Below, piece by piece: positions 1 through 10,148 of a stretch of DNA of 30,613 nt. The stretch spans positions 1-30,613 of the forward strand of contig JADNYV010000415.1 of NCBI GenBank assembly GCA_015501055.1, read 5' to 3'. The position numbers were made by a program, and so were the translations under genes. This DNA is from Mucidula mucida (Eukaryota; Basidiomycota; Agaricomycetes; Agaricales; Physalacriaceae). The notes below the pieces were generated by a model. It was not told the origin of the DNA. It worked only from the letters and a program-made list of their open reading frames with translations, and made no database searches. Every line of letters begins with the position of its first letter. Positions within the stretch are counted from its first letter, which is position 1.

Positions 1-1176
1 CCCTCTTCAAGACGTCTTCACATTGGAAGGTAGTTTTCGCTCTGAAATCGATTGGTCCTTGCTCGATCCGTTATGTATACGCCAAATTGCCGCTCCTAGA
101 AGATTTATCTTTCGAGGTGCACGGAGCTGCTCAGATCATACCTTGCGCGAGCAATGCCTTCAGCGTCGTTCCCAGTCTCCGCAATGTCAGCCTCCAGTTC
201 TACGCCGGCGATTTTCCGCGCATTGATATTCCCTGGCATCAGATCACTCATTTGCTACCGATGTGTGGTGATGTTGAAATCTTATACTTCATTTGGCACG
301 TCATTGGATCTTCAGCCAACTAGTGGAACTGTATGTTCAGGATTGTTTCGACATTTGTACCAGCCCGCCTGCGCCCAGAGTAATCCCATCGCTCACTCCC
401 TTTTCATTTGAAGAAGGAAGATGCCTTGTTGATAGGTTGATTCTTCCTGGTCTGCGGGAACTCACAGTCCGAGACAATAAGGTCAGAAGCTTTAAGCTTC
501 GAGGATGTCCTTGCGCTTGACATAGTCCGGGAACTGACTTGTCGCTCCAAATGTTCTGTCACGGTGCTGAACATTCATGACTACATTTCCTTCACTGCGC
601 GGCTTCTGGCTGATGTCGCCATCCATTTCGACGCTCTTATTCGCCTTTTCATCCGCACTGCGCGCTTTTACAGTGAAACACACGATGGATTCATACCCAT
701 TCTGGCCCTCTTGACCCCAGCACCATCAATTTTCAATGCTGACGAAGGAAAGATCTTTACGCTACTGGAATCCCTGACCCTCACTCGGGAACATGGTTCC
801 CATAAGACAAACGATCCCCCTGTTGGTCCAGCTTGTGCAGATGCTCTTTGTGACATGTTGGAACTGCGTTATCCCTCGCTCTCTACACCTCCTAGACTCT
901 CCGCACACATCGAAATATTCCTTGGCATCCGCCCATTCCCGTCGACCATGATCACAGAATTCAAACGCAGTGCCAGCTGGGCTCCGCCTTACTCGCGTGT
1001 ATCAAGGCCAGCTTGATATATCGATCCGAGCCGTCAAGAGTATGTGCCTTTTTGTGCAAGTGAATCTTTTCTGATGCAAATTAGATTACCACTCACGGTA
1101 CTACTCTGATTTTGAGATGTGGTTGGGGCGCACGGATGGTGGGAGATCATCGATCACCCTAGATCGCTATGTCTGA
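1..1176 (+). pseudogene. F-box/leucine-rich-type protein relic, 5' end outside the window
   Basis: This is a broken paralogue of the F-box gene at 1478. Matching blocks appear in successive frames: FRSEIDWSLLDPL near 40-80, then PLLEDLSFEV near 90-120, IDIPWHQITHL near 225-250, RELTVRDNK near 458-480 and LADVAIHFDAL near 606-640. The intact neighbour has the equivalents FRTEIDWSFLNPL, PLLEELSFDV, LDIPWHQITRL, RELTVWDDK and LADVAVHFHAL. The frame changes at least three times, so no continuous protein is possible. A probable intron (donor GTATGT near 1038, acceptor near 1085) precedes a last block reading SDFEMWLGRTDGG, ending in a stop at 1174-1176. The start, including the F-box, lies left of the window. 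It retains a segment of roughly 70 codons before the intron (about 800-1016) that the downstream copy lacks. It could only be a gene if introns removed every frame break, which I do not see. Confidence 0.75.
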
Positions 1177-1477
1177 TGAATTCGAATGTGGGGCGACGTA
1201 TAGTATGCCCACATGAAATAAGTACAGTCATTGATTCAATCCCAAGGATACTAGCTAGAGTTCTTGAGTTCTCAGTGCAATCTCCCGGCGCCAAGGTGTT
1301 TGCCTGTATTTAGTCGCGTTGATATAGTAGGAGTCCGTCGTTCCCTTCCACTTCCAACTCGCCCAGAACTCGCCACCTCAGTCACCTCTACTGTTACACG
1401 CTCCACGGTTAGCGCATCTGATTTCTATTGTTGTCTAGTACACCGCTCTCAACAGAGCCAAGGATCGAGAGAGAGAG

Positions 1478-2767
1478 ATGCAATCCGATATTGACACGGC
1501 TCCCATTTCTTCCTTTCCCACCGAAATCCTGCAAGCTATATTTTCCTTCGACCAGGATGCTTCTCCTTACGAACTTCGCCCGAAACCTAAATATCGCCAG
1601 CTGCGACTTGCGCATGTTTGCAGGACATGGCGTCTGGCTGCCTTTAGCATTCCCTCGCTGTGGGCCAAAATACAGGTTTCGCTTCAGCGTCGCCCTAGTG
1701 CCGTCTCAGCTAACGGACACAAGACCTGGAGTTGGCAGGATGCCTTGAACATGTTTCTGTCCTTCGCCAAGAGTTTTCCGCTCATGGTGGAGATTGTGTG
1801 GTACAGTGAGGCTGAGGCCCTACGCGAAGTTCGCAGAATATCTACTGCCCTATTCCGAACCTCTCCGCGTTGGAGGGTGGCATCACTCAGTTTTCGCACT
1901 GAGATTGATTGGTCTTTTCTCAATCCGTTACACGCCAAATTGCCGCTCCTGGAAGAATTATCTTTCGACGTGAACGAAGGTGCTTCAACTCCTTGGGGTG
2001 CACCCATTGTGATGAGGCCTTGTAACGCCTTTAGCGTCGCTCCCAGTCTTCGCAGTGTACGCCTCCAGTCTAATGTCGGTGGGCTCCCACACCTTGACAT
2101 TCCCTGGCATCAGATTACTCGTCTGTCTACTAGGTTACCGATTCGTGGTGATGCTGAAGTCTTGCGCTTCATCTGTCGCGGTGTCACCACGATTGGATCT
2201 TCCGGGAAATTGAAGGAACTATCGATACACGATCCTTCCAACAGTTGTACCATTCCGCTCTCGCCCATTGTAATTCCATCGCTTACCCGCCTTTCATATG
2301 AAGGCGGAAGATACCTTGTCGACAGCTTAATTCTTCCTGCTCTGCGGGAACTCACAGTTTGGGATGATAAGCTTCGTCCCTCGAATAAGGGCTTCCTCGT
2401 TGATCCAGCCCGGGAACTAATTTGTCGCTCCGAATGTACTCTCACGGTGCTGAACATTGAGGGCTATACTCCCTTGACTGCACAGCCTCTGGCTGATGTT
2501 GCTGTTCATTTTCACGCTCTCGCCCACCTTTGCGTCCACACCTCGGGTATTCATGGTCCAGGCCAGTCGCAAGACACGTTTGCAACCATCCTGGCCATCC
2601 TTACTCCGTCACCCTCAAGTTTCGCTACTGGCGAAAGAAGCATCTTTCCTATGCTGGAAAACTTGACGCTCACGCAAGAACATACTTTGGTTAGCCTGGA
2701 TGACTTTCCTCTTAGTCGAGTTACTGTGGCAAATACCCATGAGTATGTACTCCTATATTCTGATTGA
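1478..2767 (+). CDS. F-box domain protein of the large basidiomycete F-box/LRR-like family
   Basis: The open frame encodes 429 aa. Residues about 8-70 match the fungal F-box pattern: FPTEILQAIF, then LRLAHVCRTWR, then a small-residue stretch and PSLWAKI. F-box proteins usually bind Skp1 and bring substrates to an SCF ubiquitin ligase; the long, weakly repetitive C-terminal part would be the substrate side. The substrate cannot be predicted. The start at 1478 lies just before the F-box. Near the 3' end a donor GTATGT at 2743 and an acceptor TAG at 2791-2793 match the intron position of the upstream relic. The block after it (DFEMWLGRTDGG, about 2814-2850) is one base out of frame with this exon, and the gene lacks about 70 codons found upstream, so the 3' end may be damaged. 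The reading through the intron ends at 2767. The gene is a tandem duplicate of 1-1176. Confidence 0.7.
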   Translation: MQSDIDTAPISSFPTEILQAIFSFDQDASPYELRPKPKYRQLRLAHVCRTWRLAAFSIPSLWAKIQVSLQRRPSAVSANGHKTWSWQDALNMFLSFAKSFPLMVEIVWYSEAEALREVRRISTALFRTSPRWRVASLSFRTEIDWSFLNPLHAKLPLLEELSFDVNEGASTPWGAPIVMRPCNAFSVAPSLRSVRLQSNVGGLPHLDIPWHQITRLSTRLPIRGDAEVLRFICRGVTTIGSSGKLKELSIHDPSNSCTIPLSPIVIPSLTRLSYEGGRYLVDSLILPALRELTVWDDKLRPSNKGFLVDPARELICRSECTLTVLNIEGYTPLTAQPLADVAVHFHALAHLCVHTSGIHGPGQSQDTFATILAILTPSPSSFATGERSIFPMLENLTLTQEHTLVSLDDFPLSRVTVANTHEYVLLYSD

Positions 2768-2817
2768 TTATTACCTCTGGCTGAAATTTATAGGTTATAC
2801 CTCATCGTATCACTTTG

Positions 2818-3136
2818 ATTTTGAGATGTGGTTGGGGCGCACGGACGGTGGGAGATCGTATGTCTGATGAGACCGTGGTGTGCATTGAGTGGCCACCACA
2901 CCCTTCCAAAGTTTCCGATGAGATAGCTTAAATAACAATGGGACCTACTAGGTCTTTTGAAGTGGTTCGCAACCTTTGTCCTGTTGGAAGGGCCGAGGAG
3001 AGGCTGAGACGAAAGCTTATCATAGTCACGGGCATAGAGGATCAAGTCCATATACTTACGAGTAGGTAACGGGGCGCACTCAGAGTAGAGTAAGGACACG
3101 AAGTTCAAGGTTATTTTGACTCTGATCGCCCCGCAC
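2818..3136. other. Intergenic stretch downstream of the F-box gene
   Basis: The first 55 bases hold the conserved but out-of-frame F-box C-terminal block. Beyond that I find no recognisable protein, RNA or repeat. A 120-codon open frame on the opposite strand (2788-3150) resembles nothing and overlaps the F-box remnant, so it is not called. Confidence 0.4.
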
Positions 3137-3717
3137 AGAGGAGAAAGCAAAAGAGCGAGAACAAGGAGGAAAGGGGATCTAAGTGGGTATGTAGACCTAC
3201 ACTCCTTCCTCTGTGATCAAGAGGAGGGGTGTTGTGGCCGAAGGCAACTCCAGGAACGTCCAACTTCACACAGGTGAATTGGCACTTATTGTGACCCGAA
3301 AATAGTCCCTCATCGAGGTGGGCTATGAATCAGGTCATGGTGGCGGAAGCCTGGTCTACGTTGACTTCAACAGTCAAATGACTTAGGGACATCGTCGTGG
3401 ATGAAAAATAGAAAGGTTCGAGGAGAATAATGATTGAAAGGAATTCCCGTGGCGATGCGCCACAAATAGTCTCTTTTTGGCATTGGTCCCAAGGCCTTCT
3501 CCTCATCCGCCTCCGGATTCTCGACCTTGTTCCGTAACCACCACCATCCTTTTCTACTCGAACCTGCTAAGTCTTCTTCGCTTTAACCACATTGTCTTTG
3601 CGCGCGTCGTGCCCCCCAACTTCTTAAGGCTCGCCAGCCCCACGCTAGGTTGATGATCGCATCCACGCGCTTGCAGATATTTCCGCGGAGACTCCCGACT
3701 CCCAAAACATCATCGAC
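3137..3717 (+). repeat. H-family repeat, copy 1 (upstream region plus truncated 5' coding end)
   Basis: This segment is nearly co-linear with 11216-11794 in the same orientation. Its first about 330 bases also match the reverse strand of 22575-22913. The last about 70 bases can be read as RIHALADISAETPDSQNIID, which resembles RVVDALPEVSAEARDSQEIID in the gene at 22483-21494 (minus). The repeat is therefore the promoter/5' end of a gene family, cut off at about 3717 where similarity to copy 2 stops. I see no terminal inverted repeats or transposase, so a transposon origin is not shown. It lies just outside the left arm of the inverted duplication. Confidence 0.7.
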
Positions 3718-4332
3718 ATCAGCAAGATCGACATCGGACTTTCTTGAACTTTCTCACCGCAAAAAAGCCGAAAAGCCGCAAGCCTACGTCATGTTTGGTC
3801 ACAATTCCCTTTCGTGCCTCTCATTACCGCATCTTTTTCGTTTGGCCTGCCGTGGTATATCTGATGTTATACAACGTAGTTCTATTAATGAAACATGTGT
3901 TGGGGCATACAGGAATCACTGTTGAGGTGCAGTGGAAGCAAAGACTTACAGTCAAAAGCAAAAAAGCCACGCGATTCTTGCTTTTAAATAATTTCGCACG
4001 GGCGCAGTGCACTAAGGGTATACATTTGCACTCCGATTAGCGCGCCATTGATTACTGTATAGTAACCAGATTATCTGTTTGGACGACCTCCAGGCTTTCT
4101 AGCAGTATTGATTCTGAAGCGTACTGACCGACTAAGCCGAAGCGAGTAATTCTTGAGGAGTTTGTGAGATTCATCGTCTCCTTCGCCGTAGAAACAATGT
4201 GCTCGGTGCTGGGCTAAACCATTTGTGCTGCGTCTGTGGACGGTTCCACAAGGGATTATACCGGTCCTATTGTGGCAGCGTCCACAGTCCAGAAAAGGCA
4301 ACCAGACTTTGGCGTTGTTTGTTTTTGGTAAC
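3718..4332. other. Intergenic stretch between H repeat copy 1 and the left arm
   Basis: Two overlapping open frames (3650-3925 and 3744-4040) have atypical composition and no recognisable domain. I see no repeat partner elsewhere in the window. The left arm of the inverted duplication begins near 4333, at TTTTGGTAACACG. Confidence 0.35.
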
Positions 4333-4439
4333 ACGCCCACGTGTACGGACCTTTCTCTTTCTCGATCACCCATTGTCGAGCCCATTGTTGGCCCGTTTCG
4401 TCCACTTTCTGCGCAGTCACGTTACAACAAGGCAATCGG

Positions 4440-4446
4440 TATAAAA
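4440..4446 (+). promoter_or_regulatory. TATA box of the K1 kinase gene
   Basis: TATAAAA lies 53 bases before the ATG at 4499 and is followed by a pyrimidine-rich tract (CTCTCTCC, CTTCCCCC), a common fungal core-promoter layout. The same element is kept upstream of the broken copy at 29958-29964. Its role is inferred from sequence and spacing only. Confidence 0.55.
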
Positions 4447-4498
4447 TGCTGCTGCTCTACGCTCTCTCCATCTTCCCCCTTCATCCCATTCGACAGAC

Positions 4499-7190
4499 AT
4501 GCCTCGCAAGCTCAGATCTCAAGCAAGGCGTGACTACAATGAATTAGACGACGAATCTCTCCTCCCCACGTCAGGGCAGTATACGTTTCCACCACCCAGC
4601 TCACGTCCCACAACGCCGACCTCTGTGCAGCAGATGAAGAGCAGTAATAACGTCAGACTGTCCAGCATGGACGTGGATAGCACACCTGGCGCCCATGGTT
4701 CAGCCTCTTTGACGGCTTACGAGGAGCGCCTTGACAGGGAAGACGCCAAGTACTACCGCCAGAACTACAAGGCCTATATCGAAGAGGACTTGAATAATAA
4801 CCGAGTCTACGTCCCCGCCGACGATTTTCTCCGGGTGGTGTTTAATGTGACTTTCGAGGCTCGGCAAGACGACCGCTACCGAGCGTTGATAGAAGCCATA
4901 TCGACAGACATAGCCTTCGCTCGTGCATGGAGTGGATATCTCGGCCGCTGCAGTGACAACCGTACCGGCCCAAGGACAGAGAAGATCCTCTACGACTCAC
5001 GCGTCGATGTTTACAACGCCGCCTTGGAATATCTAGACAAGCATTACCCAGACGACGTCGCTCCAGAGGATCGCATCCGTTTCTACAAAAATGATCCTGT
5101 TCGACTCAAGTACGGTGTCTACGCCGATGGCGTCAGTCCCGACCTTGGATACGTGTATCAGAAGCTGTTGATGCTCAAGACGCGCACGCTGTCCGATCTG
5201 CGTAGGAGAACCCTTGGTGCGGCCATGCTTGTTGGAGTAGAGGAGATGAAAGCGCGAGATGGAACGTTGCTATATGGTAATCTTGCACGGTTTAGGACCG
5301 TGAAGACTCAGATGCCAGTCGGTATGTTGTCATTCTCACTAGGTCAACATCTACTGATACGTCTTTAGGGTTCGAAGGGGTCCAGGACCTGAAGCAAGAC
5401 ATCATAGGTATCCCCGAAGAAACCGATGGCACAGGAATTCCATTGGAGGACGAGGAGGAGCTAGACTCCGAGGCTGATGAAGACGCCGACACGGCTGACC
5501 CGGAGCCTGGTAGCATGAAGAGGAAACAACTTCGCGACCACCATTCAGCTACTCCCAAGGTCGCGCGCATGGGCGAGAGCCAAAGGCTTCCGGTCCGATC
5601 GCCAAGGAAGTTGACGGACGTCCAGGTTCAATGTGCTAGCTACGCCATGGAAGCCCTTTCCCTCACTCCTCTGCGCTCGCACTTTATCATGTCACTTGTC
5701 GACCGAACCCGCTTGCAGCTCATGTATTATGATGCCTCCGTCATTATGGTCGCGTCGCCTGTTGACATGTCCACTGCAGAAGGCAAAGCCTTCTTCCTCT
5801 CGATGGTCATTGCCCTACGCCGCATGAACTCTTTGGACCGCGGTTTCAGGAGCATCATCCACGACCACAGGAAATTCACACACAAGCTAGGATACATGGC
5901 GACGCAGTTGGGAGCCACCAAAGGCGATCGTGTCTGGTCCAATCTCTTGAAGAATATGGTCTTGCAGACTGAGATTGGAGCATACGTTATCGTCGAAGTT
6001 CTGTTCCGCCAGGCCGGTCTCGTTGGCCGCCTCACCTACGTCGTCAAAGCCCACCACCAGGATCGTCCCACTGAGACCGTGGTTATCAAGATCAGTTGCC
6101 CAAGCTTGTCGCGAGAGCCGGAGGAGAAACTGGTCAACGCCGCGCGAGACGCCGCGATTGAGATTGGCGGGGAGAGTCACTGGGTGCTCAAGCATCTTCC
6201 GAAGATCCTACACGCACAGGATATCGAGACCACCCCAGGGTCTACCCAAGATCGCGTTGCTTCCTTCCTGAACAAGGAGGCTTCCTACGTCGACGGAGGA
6301 CAGTACCATTACGAGTATCGCACGCTCCATATCGTCATATTGGAGCAATTGTTTTCGATTAACAAGTTATCGTGCGCGTCTGATTTCGCGCAAGTGTTTT
6401 TCGACGTTCTTAATTGTACGTTTTTAATCCCTGCGTTTGATACCATGTTACTCACTTAGTTATAGGTCACAAATGGCTCCACGATGTCCCCCGTATCTTG
6501 CACCGCGATATCAGCATGAGTAACATCATGTATCGTTACCATGATGGCGCTGTATGCGGCGTCCTAAACGATATGGATCTCTCCTCCTTCGTAGCCAACC
6601 TCGAGCAGCAAAAGGCGACATCTTTCATGCGCACTGGCACACCGCCTTTCATGGCAGTGGACTTGCTCCGCTCCCACAATAACGAGACCGTACACCTCTA
6701 TCGACACGATTTGGAGTCGCTCTTTTATGTTATGTTGATCCTTTCTTCCCGCCATCGCATCTCATACAATGGCCTCCCTGAAGCCTATAATCTTGTCAAA
6801 CGAGCTGCCCCGCCGTTCAGTGAATGGTTCACTTCCTCCCTCACGTGGGCGGAGCTAGGTCTCGCCAAGGTTAATTTCATTTTGGAGGGCTTTAGTGATG
6901 ATAGCCCGACAATGAGTCTCGACAAGCTCTTCCCCCCTGATTCCTCCTTCATTGGTTTCAAAAACTGGATCGTCCGTCTTAGATTCACCATGTATCGAGG
7001 ATTTAGCGCGCGCGCGTTGTACAACAATGAGGTCGCCCTAGCGCAGGCTGTGGGCATTGAAATTGCTTCAAAGGCTGTTGATAAGGAAACTTTGGGCGAG
7101 AACATCCAGTATTCCACATTTTTCGATGTGATGAAGTCATTTGCGGGCAAGGCTCTGCGAGCTCCGCCTGTGAACCTTGATACGTTGTAG
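4499..7190 (+). CDS. FunK1-type fungal protein kinase, long form (K1)
   Basis: Three exons, 4499-5321, 5369-6415 and 6466-7190, join in frame across GT-AG introns of 47 and 50 nt to give 864 aa. The kinase domain occupies about residues 440-850. Landmarks are the ATP-binding lysine in VVIKIS (K515), the catalytic loop ILHRDISMSNIMYR (D638), and NDMDLSS (D659, D661) in place of the usual DFG, followed by TGTPPFMAVDLL and YRHDLESLFYVML. This set is characteristic of the FunK1 family, which is expanded in mushroom-forming fungi; substrates are unknown. The N-terminal half is charged and largely low-complexity, with an acidic run of Glu/Asp at about 310-330 followed by MKRKQ, which might act in localisation. 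A TATA box lies 53 bases upstream. All frame joins hold without stops, so this copy looks functional, unlike its mirror copy at 29905-27233. The domain assignment is secure; the function is not. Confidence 0.92.
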
Positions 7191-7399
7191 ACTACTTGTA
7201 TGGAACGTGATGATCGTTACTTTGTATTGTTGCACAATTACCAGTGATTTCTTGCAGATAGGTGACATCCACATCAAGGATCTAAGAAGAAGACAGTTTG
7301 ACTACTTCTACATCTGATTACAGCGAATCTGGAGGCTGTCTTGCGGCGCACGGTCTCTCACACATCACGTGGACGGTTCGCGTGTCGCGTCTCTTTGTC

Positions 7400-7750
7400 T
7401 GTTACCACTGCAAACAAGCTTAGCTAGATCCGCTTGGCATTGCCTCCAAATTCGGATTCGTTGAGAAGGTTGAGTCTTTCATCGACGGCTTCTGGCTAGA
7501 AAATTTCTGTCTGGTTGAGCGGGCTACGCATTTCGAGGAACCCAAGCATGGGCGCCTTTGTACAGCTCTCACAACCAAAAGTACCGGGTCTCCCGAACCG
7601 CCCACTACTGCAGAGCGACCTGCCATGCAAGCTGGAGAAATAGGCATGCTGGTTAGTCTCGATACCCGACTTTATACACACGTTTGGATTCGCAATCGAC
7701 TCACAAAGGAAGCTGCTTGGCCAAACCTCATGGAAAATCGTGGGCAAGTC
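7400..7750 (+). other. Unidentified relic present in both arms
   Basis: One frame reads RLCTALTTKSTGS, EPPTTAERPAMQAGEIGMLVSLDTRL (about 7550-7670). The mirror region at 26995-26745 on the minus strand keeps nearly the same peptide despite indels in between. No start, stop or splice arrangement gives a longer protein in either arm, and I recognise no domain. It is probably a decayed gene fragment lying between K1 and the GFA relic. Confidence 0.35.
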
Positions 7751-8215
7751 TCTCCTTAGCGCCTACTGCCATTGTACTCCCTGTCAACGAATAACTTGTG
7801 AGTGATACTCCTCTACTAGTCCGAGTCGGCGCATTCGACGTTGATCACTACTAGTACTTGACACCCTCAGCATTTAGCATCCACACGATGCGTTTTCGCG
7901 TTCTCCTGGACCTATGGTCCCCACATTCACACCGATGTATATAGTGTCGAAGACAACCCCTGGAAGGGTTGTCATTGCTGCACAAACTGCGGTGCCGTTG
8001 TGGCTGCTCATACTAACGCCAAAAAGGGTACCTGGAGTTTTGGGGGTGGCGGGCAGTCAGCTGTCGAGGTACGAGAATGGGAAGATCAAGGATTAGGACT
8101 ATGTCAAGCCTACCGCGCATATCTTCTACGGGATCAGGATGCTGGATATTGATGATCAATTTGGCAAATGGGACGGGTATGAGAACAAGTCTAATGGAAT
8201 TGCTTAGTACTACGT
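7700..8215 (+). pseudogene. GFA-domain (glutathione-dependent formaldehyde-activating/CENP-V-like) protein relic
   Basis: GFA proteins are small zinc-binding proteins with clustered CxC and CxxC motifs. Here the fragments are CHCCTNCGAVVAAHTNAKKG (about 7968-8030) and, in another frame, VKPTAHIFYGIRMLDIDDQ then GKWDGYENKSN (about 8103-8195). An in-frame TAG at 8094-8096 interrupts ENGKIKD-stop-DYVKPTAH, where the expected residue is probably Trp. The N-terminal zinc motif is frameshifted: four bases (TCTG in the mirror copy) are missing near 7710, so the GSCFCG motif is lost. The mirror relic at 26381-25851 has the same TAG, so the gene was dead before the duplication. Confidence 0.72.
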
Positions 8216-8571
8216 GGTAAGTGCCTTGATCCTATTCATGTTTTTGTGCACCCATAACGCAGTTTACAAGTCATCATTGGCGTCGAAATACGCGTACAAA
8301 TCACTGTGTGATGACGTGGCGGAATTTATAATGATTGAGGAGGGAGTGAATATCGCGGTTCTGGTATGCTTCCTGTGTTAATCGATTTTTAAATCACAGC
8401 ATTCAGTTTACAGAAACTCACACTGTCGCCTTTGGTCAATTTCTTTGAAAACTGGAAGACTCGGCGCAGCATAAGATTACGTTACCGCAGACAGGGAACA
8501 ATGACAATGACCTGCCATTCCTTTAGCTCTTATCCTCACGCCGCGACATCTCAAGCCCATCGACTCAGAAC

Positions 8572-9798
8572 ATGGCAAGACATTTGGAAGAAGCGACACG
8601 CGTCCACGAGTCTTTGAAATGCATAAAACTCGCTACGCTAGATGGCACCTATGTCCTGGGAGAAATTTTTTATCGTCGAGGTGACCGCTACATCGTCAGA
8701 GCACAGCGAATAGCTACGTCTGGATGTCTCGACACGCCCCGTGTCGTGGTAAAAATCAGTTTACGCACGGCTTTGCCATCACCAGAGGAAAGACTGCTTC
8801 ACAAAGCGAGGAAGGTAGCGGTTGACGCCGGTGGAGACACACACTGGGTGCTGCAACATCTACCCAATATCATTCACATGGAGGACCTACAAATCACTCC
8901 TGGTTCGACTCAAGCTCGTGTCGTGCAAATCATAGACAATGTGTTCTGCCACTGCGAATCCTGCGAAGAACGCGTTCTTTGCGATGAGGGCCCCGAGGCA
9001 TTACGCATTGTCATCCTGGAAGAGTTATTCTCAATTAAGACTCTGACCACTGCCTCTGATCTTGCGCAAGTGTTTTTTGACATTCTAAATTGTATCTTGC
9101 ACCGCGACATCAGCATGAGTAACATCATGTACCGTTTCGACGAGCAGCGCAATGTCTGCGGGGTCTTGAACGACATGGACCTCTCCTCTGACCTGGAGGA
9201 TCCTGAGGATCTGAAGACAACTTTCCTCCGACGCACTGGAACACCGTCTTTCATGGCAATCGATCTTTTGCGAAAGCATAGCATTCAACCCGACCACATA
9301 TATCGCCACGACCTAGAATCTCTTTCCTACGTCATGTTGATTCTCTTCGCTCGTTACGAGTTCATAGCGGCCGAACCAAACAACGATCGGGCAGAGCGAC
9401 TGGTGAAACGGTTGAAGGCTCCGCTCAGCGAGTGGTTTGACCCCACTCTGAGTTGGCAGGCGCTCGCGGATAAGAAGAACAGCTTCTTCACGGCTGCCAG
9501 GGGATTCAGGAGTTCACTCCACATGAACAACATAATTTCGTCGTCGTTCCAGGGGTTTACGACCTGGATTTCGCGCCTGAAGGATGCGCTGGAAGATGGC
9601 CTGGACGCCCGCAGAGGGGCTGTACGGGCGGCGGACAAAGCAATGGACAGAGGTGAGGAGCCTACATCGTTCGCCTATGAAACTTTGGGAGGCGAATACC
9701 AGTATTCCACTTTCTTTGAAGTGATGAAAAGCTTCGAGGGCACATTGCTGAGAGCGCCTGCGAAGTATGGTGATGGCGACACTGCTATGAAACTTTAG
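8572..9798 (+). CDS. FunK1-type protein kinase, short form (K2), intronless copy with a nine-codon deletion
   Basis: A single open frame of 408 aa. Kinase landmarks are VVVKISL (K61), ILHRDISMSNIMYR (D179), NDMDLSS, TGTPSFMAIDLL, YRHDLESLSYVML, and a C-terminal FunK1 block ending YSTFFEVMKSFEG. It lacks the long N-terminal half of K1 and begins close to the kinase N-lobe. Compared with the mirror copy (25614-24313), 75 bases are missing at 9093/9094: the whole 48-nt intron and the 27 bases for HKWLYDHPR, immediately before the catalytic loop. The frame survives. Those residues lie at the end of helix E in the kinase fold, so this copy may fold badly or be inactive, although no stop is present. 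It is convergent with the NUDIX gene downstream. The start is the first Met of the frame that matches the mirror copy. Confidence 0.82.
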   Translation: MARHLEEATRVHESLKCIKLATLDGTYVLGEIFYRRGDRYIVRAQRIATSGCLDTPRVVVKISLRTALPSPEERLLHKARKVAVDAGGDTHWVLQHLPNIIHMEDLQITPGSTQARVVQIIDNVFCHCESCEERVLCDEGPEALRIVILEELFSIKTLTTASDLAQVFFDILNCILHRDISMSNIMYRFDEQRNVCGVLNDMDLSSDLEDPEDLKTTFLRRTGTPSFMAIDLLRKHSIQPDHIYRHDLESLSYVMLILFARYEFIAAEPNNDRAERLVKRLKAPLSEWFDPTLSWQALADKKNSFFTAARGFRSSLHMNNIISSSFQGFTTWISRLKDALEDGLDARRGAVRAADKAMDRGEEPTSFAYETLGGEYQYSTFFEVMKSFEGTLLRAPAKYGDGDTAMKL

Positions 9799-10148
9799 CT
9801 TACTGCTAGTACGACTGTAACTCATGGGGCGTATCAACGTAGACGTATCTCAACGATGTTGTCTCATATCTTCAAACTCCTTTGTTGATGCGAGCAGACT
9901 TTTCATGATTAGGGGCTGACGAGGGACAAATTACTTCCGTTTTGGGGTCCACACTCAAGGTGCGGAACTGTTATTTTGCGCCACTGTTTTTGGATGGTCT
10001 CAATCTGTCAGTGGACGTTCCTCTTGTGTTCTGGTGAGCAATGACCTTTGCGGGCATAATCCATCACCATGTAGTTCGACACTCATTTTGTACTGGATGT
10101 AGCCGAGATACGATATGCAATGAACAGAAGATTCACTTATTTCATCCA
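9799..10148. other. Shared 3' region between convergent K2 and NUDIX genes
   Basis: This 350-base stretch separates the two stop codons and is mirrored at 23975-24312. It must contain the 3' untranslated regions and polyadenylation signals of both genes. No further gene is visible. Confidence 0.5.

Noticed and set aside
2788..3150. 120-codon open frame on the minus strand
   Set aside because: It overlaps the conserved F-box C-terminal block on the other strand, has no recognisable domain, and has no copy elsewhere in the window.
5292..5570. Serine-rich open frames opposite the K1 exon (also 28847-29077)
   Set aside because: They are the antisense reading of the Glu/Asp-rich stretch of K1 and are conserved only because of it.
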